Shown here in pieces: positions 54,996 through 58,140 of a DNA stretch of 58,140 bases. Every line of letters starts with the position of its first letter. Within the stretch, counting starts at the first letter, position 1. The notes under the pieces are model-generated. The model had not been told where the DNA came from and made no database searches. It was given only the letters and a program-made list of their open reading frames with translations. The stretch comes from Candidatus Falkowbacteria bacterium RIFOXYD12_FULL_34_57 (GTDB lineage: Bacteria; Patescibacteriota; Patescibacteriia; Patescibacteriales; UBA12075): positions 1 to 58,140 of the forward strand of contig MFGN01000016.1 of NCBI GenBank assembly GCA_001780285.1. The letters are read 5' to 3'. The translations under genes and the position numbers were made by a program.

Positions 54996-57389
54996 TTATT
55001 TCTTTTTACTTTTCAAACTGGCCTCTTTTTTGTTTACCGCAATAGTGGTTTTGATTACCGTGTCTGGAATTAGGGAAATACTATCTATTCCACACCCCAC
55101 AAGAAAAGTAGCAAAGTCAGGAAAGTCGCTTGGCGCTTGACCGCAAATACCAACCTTGGTTTTGGTTTCTTTTCCAACCTGAATTAAATATTTAATTAAA
55201 GTTTTTACAGATTCATTTTTTTCATTAGAAACTCCAGCTACTTCCAGTGTTCCTCCGGCATCGCGATCAATTCCAAGGGTGAGCTGTGTTAAATCATTGG
55301 AGCCGATAGAAAATCCATCAAACTCTTTAGCAAATTCATGAGCAAGCACTATGTTCGTTGGAATTTCTGCCATAACATAAATTTCAAGCCCATTTTTGCC
55401 GCGTTTAAGGTTGTGTTTAGCCATAATCTCCTTTACTCTTATCCCCTCTTCTACCGTTCTACAAAACGGAATCATTATTTTTAAATTAGTGAGCCCCATT
55501 TTGTCCCGTACTTTAGCAAGAGCTTTACACTCTAATTCAAAAGCCGGTAAAAATTTTGGAGAATAGTATCTTGAAGCGCCACGCCATCCAATCATGGGGT
55601 TTGATTCTGTTGGTTCATAGTCCCTGCCACCTAAAAGATTAGCATATTCATTAGACTTAAAATCAGAAAGGCGAATAATTACATCTTTGGGATAAAAAGC
55701 AGCTGCAATCGTAGCCACTCCTTCAGCCATCTTGTCAATAAAAAATTGTTTTTTGTCGGAGTATCCTTTAGTGATTTCAGATATTTCTTTTTTTATTTTT
55801 TGATCTTTGAGCTTTGAAAAATTAATTAAAGCCAGGGGGTGTGCTTTGATATAATTGTTGATTATAAATTCCATGCGAGCAAGCCCTACCCCGTCATTGG
55901 GGATGAAAGAATCAGAAAAGGCTTGGTCCGGTTCCCCTACATTCATCATGATTTTAGTTTTTGGCCGTTTTAAATTTTTAATATTGGTTTTCGTTACTTT
56001 AAATGGTTGAATTCCTTCATATATAAACCCCTCTTCTCCCTCAGCACAACTAACCGTTACTTTAGTGCCGGCTTTAACTTTTCTACTGCCATCATTGGTT
56101 CCAACTACACAAGGTATTCCCATCTCGCGAGAAATAATCGCAGCATGACAAGTTCGTCCGCCTTTATCGGTTATAATAGCAGAAGCAATTTTCATTATAG
56201 GTTCCCAATCAGGATCGGTCATATCGGTAAGCAAAACTTGACCTGGCTTGAATTTTTCTATATCTTTAATGTCCATGATTTTATTTACAATTCCCGCTCC
56301 TATTTTATTTCCTACACTTTGCCCGGAAATTATTAATTTGCCGCGTTTTTCAAGTTTGTATTTTTCCACTACATTATAATCGCGCATACTTTGTACGGTT
56401 TCTGGTCTAGCTTGGGTAATATATAGCTTATTATCTCTTCCATCCAAAGCCCATTCCATGTCCATTGGTTTTTTGTAATGGTCTTCTATAATCATAGCCC
56501 ACTTAGCCAACTCTTTTACTTGTTTGTCGGTTATGGATTGTTTGTCCTGTTCAGCTGTTGAAACCTTAATATCCTTTACTGGTTTAGTAGCATTTTTAGC
56601 ATTGTTATAAACCATGCGCAATCTTTTCTTGCCAATAGATCTGGAAATAATAGCACTAGTTGGCTTGAATACATAGAATTCATCAGGATTTACTTTTCCC
56701 TGAACAATATTTTCGCCAAGTCCATAAATAGAATTGATGAGTACTGCGTTTTTGAATCCTGATTCAGTGTCAATAGAGAACATCACGCCAGATGAGGCAA
56801 TATCTGATCTGACCATTTTTTGAATTCCGACTGAAAGTGCAATGTCAAAATGATCAAATCCTTTATCTTCGCGATACGAAATAGCCCTGTTGGTAAAAAG
56901 AGAGGCAATACATTTACGTACAGCTTTTATGATATCTTTTTCCCCAGATACATTTAAAAATGTTTCTTGTTGTCCGGCAAAAGAAGCATCTGGTAAATCT
57001 TCCGCTGTAGCCGATGATCTAACTGCCACATCTACATTTTTCACGCCGTATTTATCGGATAATTTTTTATAACTTATTCTTATCTCCTCCGCCAAATCTT
57101 CTGGAAACTCTGCCCTTATAATTGCTTTTCTGACTAAATCGCCGTGTTTCATTAAGTTGGTTACATTTTTAGTATCTAATGTTTTTAAAATATCCCTAAT
57201 TTCTTGCTTTAGTCCACTTTTTTCTAAAAAATAATTATAAGCATAGGCAGTGGTTGCAAAACCGTTAGGAATTAAAACCCCTTTACCCGTTAGCTTACAA
57301 TACATTTCGCCAAGTGATGCATTTTTTCCTCCGACTTGCGGCACATCTTGAATACCTAATTCATTAAAAAATTTGATAAATTTAGACAT
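54996..57389 (-). CDS. ppsA: phosphoenolpyruvate synthase
   Basis: VGGKNASLGEM, GGRTCHAAIISREMGIPCVVGT, DGFSIGSNDLTQLTLGIDRD. Confidence 0.95.
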   Translation of the reverse strand: MSKFIKFFNELGIQDVPQVGGKNASLGEMYCKLTGKGVLIPNGFATTAYAYNYFLEKSGLKQEIRDILKTLDTKNVTNLMKHGDLVRKAIIRAEFPEDLAEEIRISYKKLSDKYGVKNVDVAVRSSATAEDLPDASFAGQQETFLNVSGEKDIIKAVRKCIASLFTNRAISYREDKGFDHFDIALSVGIQKMVRSDIASSGVMFSIDTESGFKNAVLINSIYGLGENIVQGKVNPDEFYVFKPTSAIISRSIGKKRLRMVYNNAKNATKPVKDIKVSTAEQDKQSITDKQVKELAKWAMIIEDHYKKPMDMEWALDGRDNKLYITQARPETVQSMRDYNVVEKYKLEKRGKLIISGQSVGNKIGAGIVNKIMDIKDIEKFKPGQVLLTDMTDPDWEPIMKIASAIITDKGGRTCHAAIISREMGIPCVVGTNDGSRKVKAGTKVTVSCAEGEEGFIYEGIQPFKVTKTNIKNLKRPKTKIMMNVGEPDQAFSDSFIPNDGVGLARMEFIINNYIKAHPLALINFSKLKDQKIKKEISEITKGYSDKKQFFIDKMAEGVATIAAAFYPKDVIIRLSDFKSNEYANLLGGRDYEPTESNPMIGWRGASRYYSPKFLPAFELECKALAKVRDKMGLTNLKIMIPFCRTVEEGIRVKEIMAKHNLKRGKNGLEIYVMAEIPTNIVLAHEFAKEFDGFSIGSNDLTQLTLGIDRDAGGTLEVAGVSNEKNESVKTLIKYLIQVGKETKTKVGICGQAPSDFPDFATFLVGCGIDSISLIPDTVIKTTIAVNKKEASLKSKKK

Positions 57390-57499
57390 AATGATAATAA
57401 CTAAAAATTCAAAGTTTAAAGTTTAAAACTTTATAATTTTAAGTTTATTTTCAACCCAAATTAAAAATAAGGGATTGACCCGTTTTAAACGGTTTTAGT

Positions 57500-57838
57500 T
57501 TATAAATTAATTTTTTTACTCCACTCGTAAATGTATGGAATTTTCCACCACTCACCATTTAAGGCCTTGATAATGCCCATTACCGCCACGACCGTGAGCA
57601 TTAACATTAAAAGTTGTCCAAAAAACGGAAACCACACAACAAGACTAGCCCCAAGCTCAATTGCAAATAAAACAAGCCCCTGTTTAGCGTGGAATTGCGC
57701 GAATTTTGAATTGCGTTTTCCAAGAAGAGGAACCAGGCAAAGAATCCATGCATAAGATAGGGCGGCAACTGTTTTGTTTTCTTCCACGTCTTGCTCTTTA
57801 ATGTCTACAATTTTTGTAGATTTTTTTTCTTTAGGCAT
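57500..57838 (-). CDS. DUF4870/Tic20-like small membrane protein
   Basis: VAALSYAWILCLVPLLGKRNSKFAQFHAKQGLVLFAIEL. Confidence 0.7.
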   Translation of the reverse strand: MPKEKKSTKIVDIKEQDVEENKTVAALSYAWILCLVPLLGKRNSKFAQFHAKQGLVLFAIELGASLVVWFPFFGQLLMLMLTVVAVMGIIKALNGEWWKIPYIYEWSKKINL

Positions 57839-57860
57839 AGTAATTTAGTCAAAAGTTTGT

Positions 57861-57881
57861 AAAGTTGAAAGTTTATAAAGT
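57861..57881 (+). repeat. 21-bp dispersed repeat copy 2
   Basis: AAAGTTGAAAGTTTATAAAGT, identical to 48937-48957. Confidence 0.85.
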
Positions 57882-58053
57882 TATTTAAAAATTATATTAA
57901 CTTTTGACTTTATAGCTTTTGAACTTTTTACTGAATAAACTAATTAAAATAGAAATATTTTATTAGTTATATAAAAATTTTTAAAGTTACTAAATAAGTT
58001 TAAATTTATAATTATATTATATCACAAATTTTGGGTTTAATAAATTTATTGTA

Positions 58054-58140
58054 TTAGTTCACCACATATTGGACAACATAGCCATTATTGATTAAATAAT
58101 CCACAGGAGTCTCTAAATTTAGCCCCCAATGGAAACGTTT
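58054..58140 (-). mobile_element. 3' end of an integrase-core-type transposase gene (cut by window edge)
   Basis: Minus-strand frame ...KRFHWGLNLETPVDYLINNGYVVQYVVN* resembles the RPH..LG..TP.EYL C-terminus of rve-type transposases. Confidence 0.5.

Overview
The window is AT-rich (roughly 30% GC) and spans a replication origin from a genome that looks like Candidatus Patescibacteria/CPR. That assignment is inferred from gene content: T4SS-pilin-like paralogs, RecQ, AmmeMemoRadiSam-A, short Cys-rich proteins and dnaA-dnaN without recF/gyrB. Core content: rpsO, NYN nuclease, pnp, galT-like, PBP1A, dnaN, dnaA, oriC, rpmH, rnpA, yidD, yidC, DAGK-like, bactofilin, nusA, ppaC, tig, recQ, ftsH, tsaD, ppsA and seven tRNAs. 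Main highlights: (1) seven tandem VirB2/TrbC-like small two-TM proteins (37.8-40.9 kb) behind an exactly consensus sigma70-type promoter, the first two near-identical and each followed by a double hairpin of the same layout but different sequence, with large secreted Ca-binding repeat proteins downstream; (2) a 1.6-kb island (15.83-17.40 kb) with six copies of the palindrome TGTTCTA-NN-TAGAACA, a truncated tRNA-Ala copy and DnaA-box-like repeats at its right edge; (3) an oriC with a DnaA-trio-like array beside a DnaA box; (4) a consensus promoter running straight into an intrinsic terminator upstream of nusA; (5) a tandem double-PilB ATPase; (6) a bacterial translin-family protein; (7) a small NCWE-type Cys-rich ORF whose expected start codon is ATA; (8) a GC-content jump inside a surface-protein gene. 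All functional calls are by eye; no database search was run.
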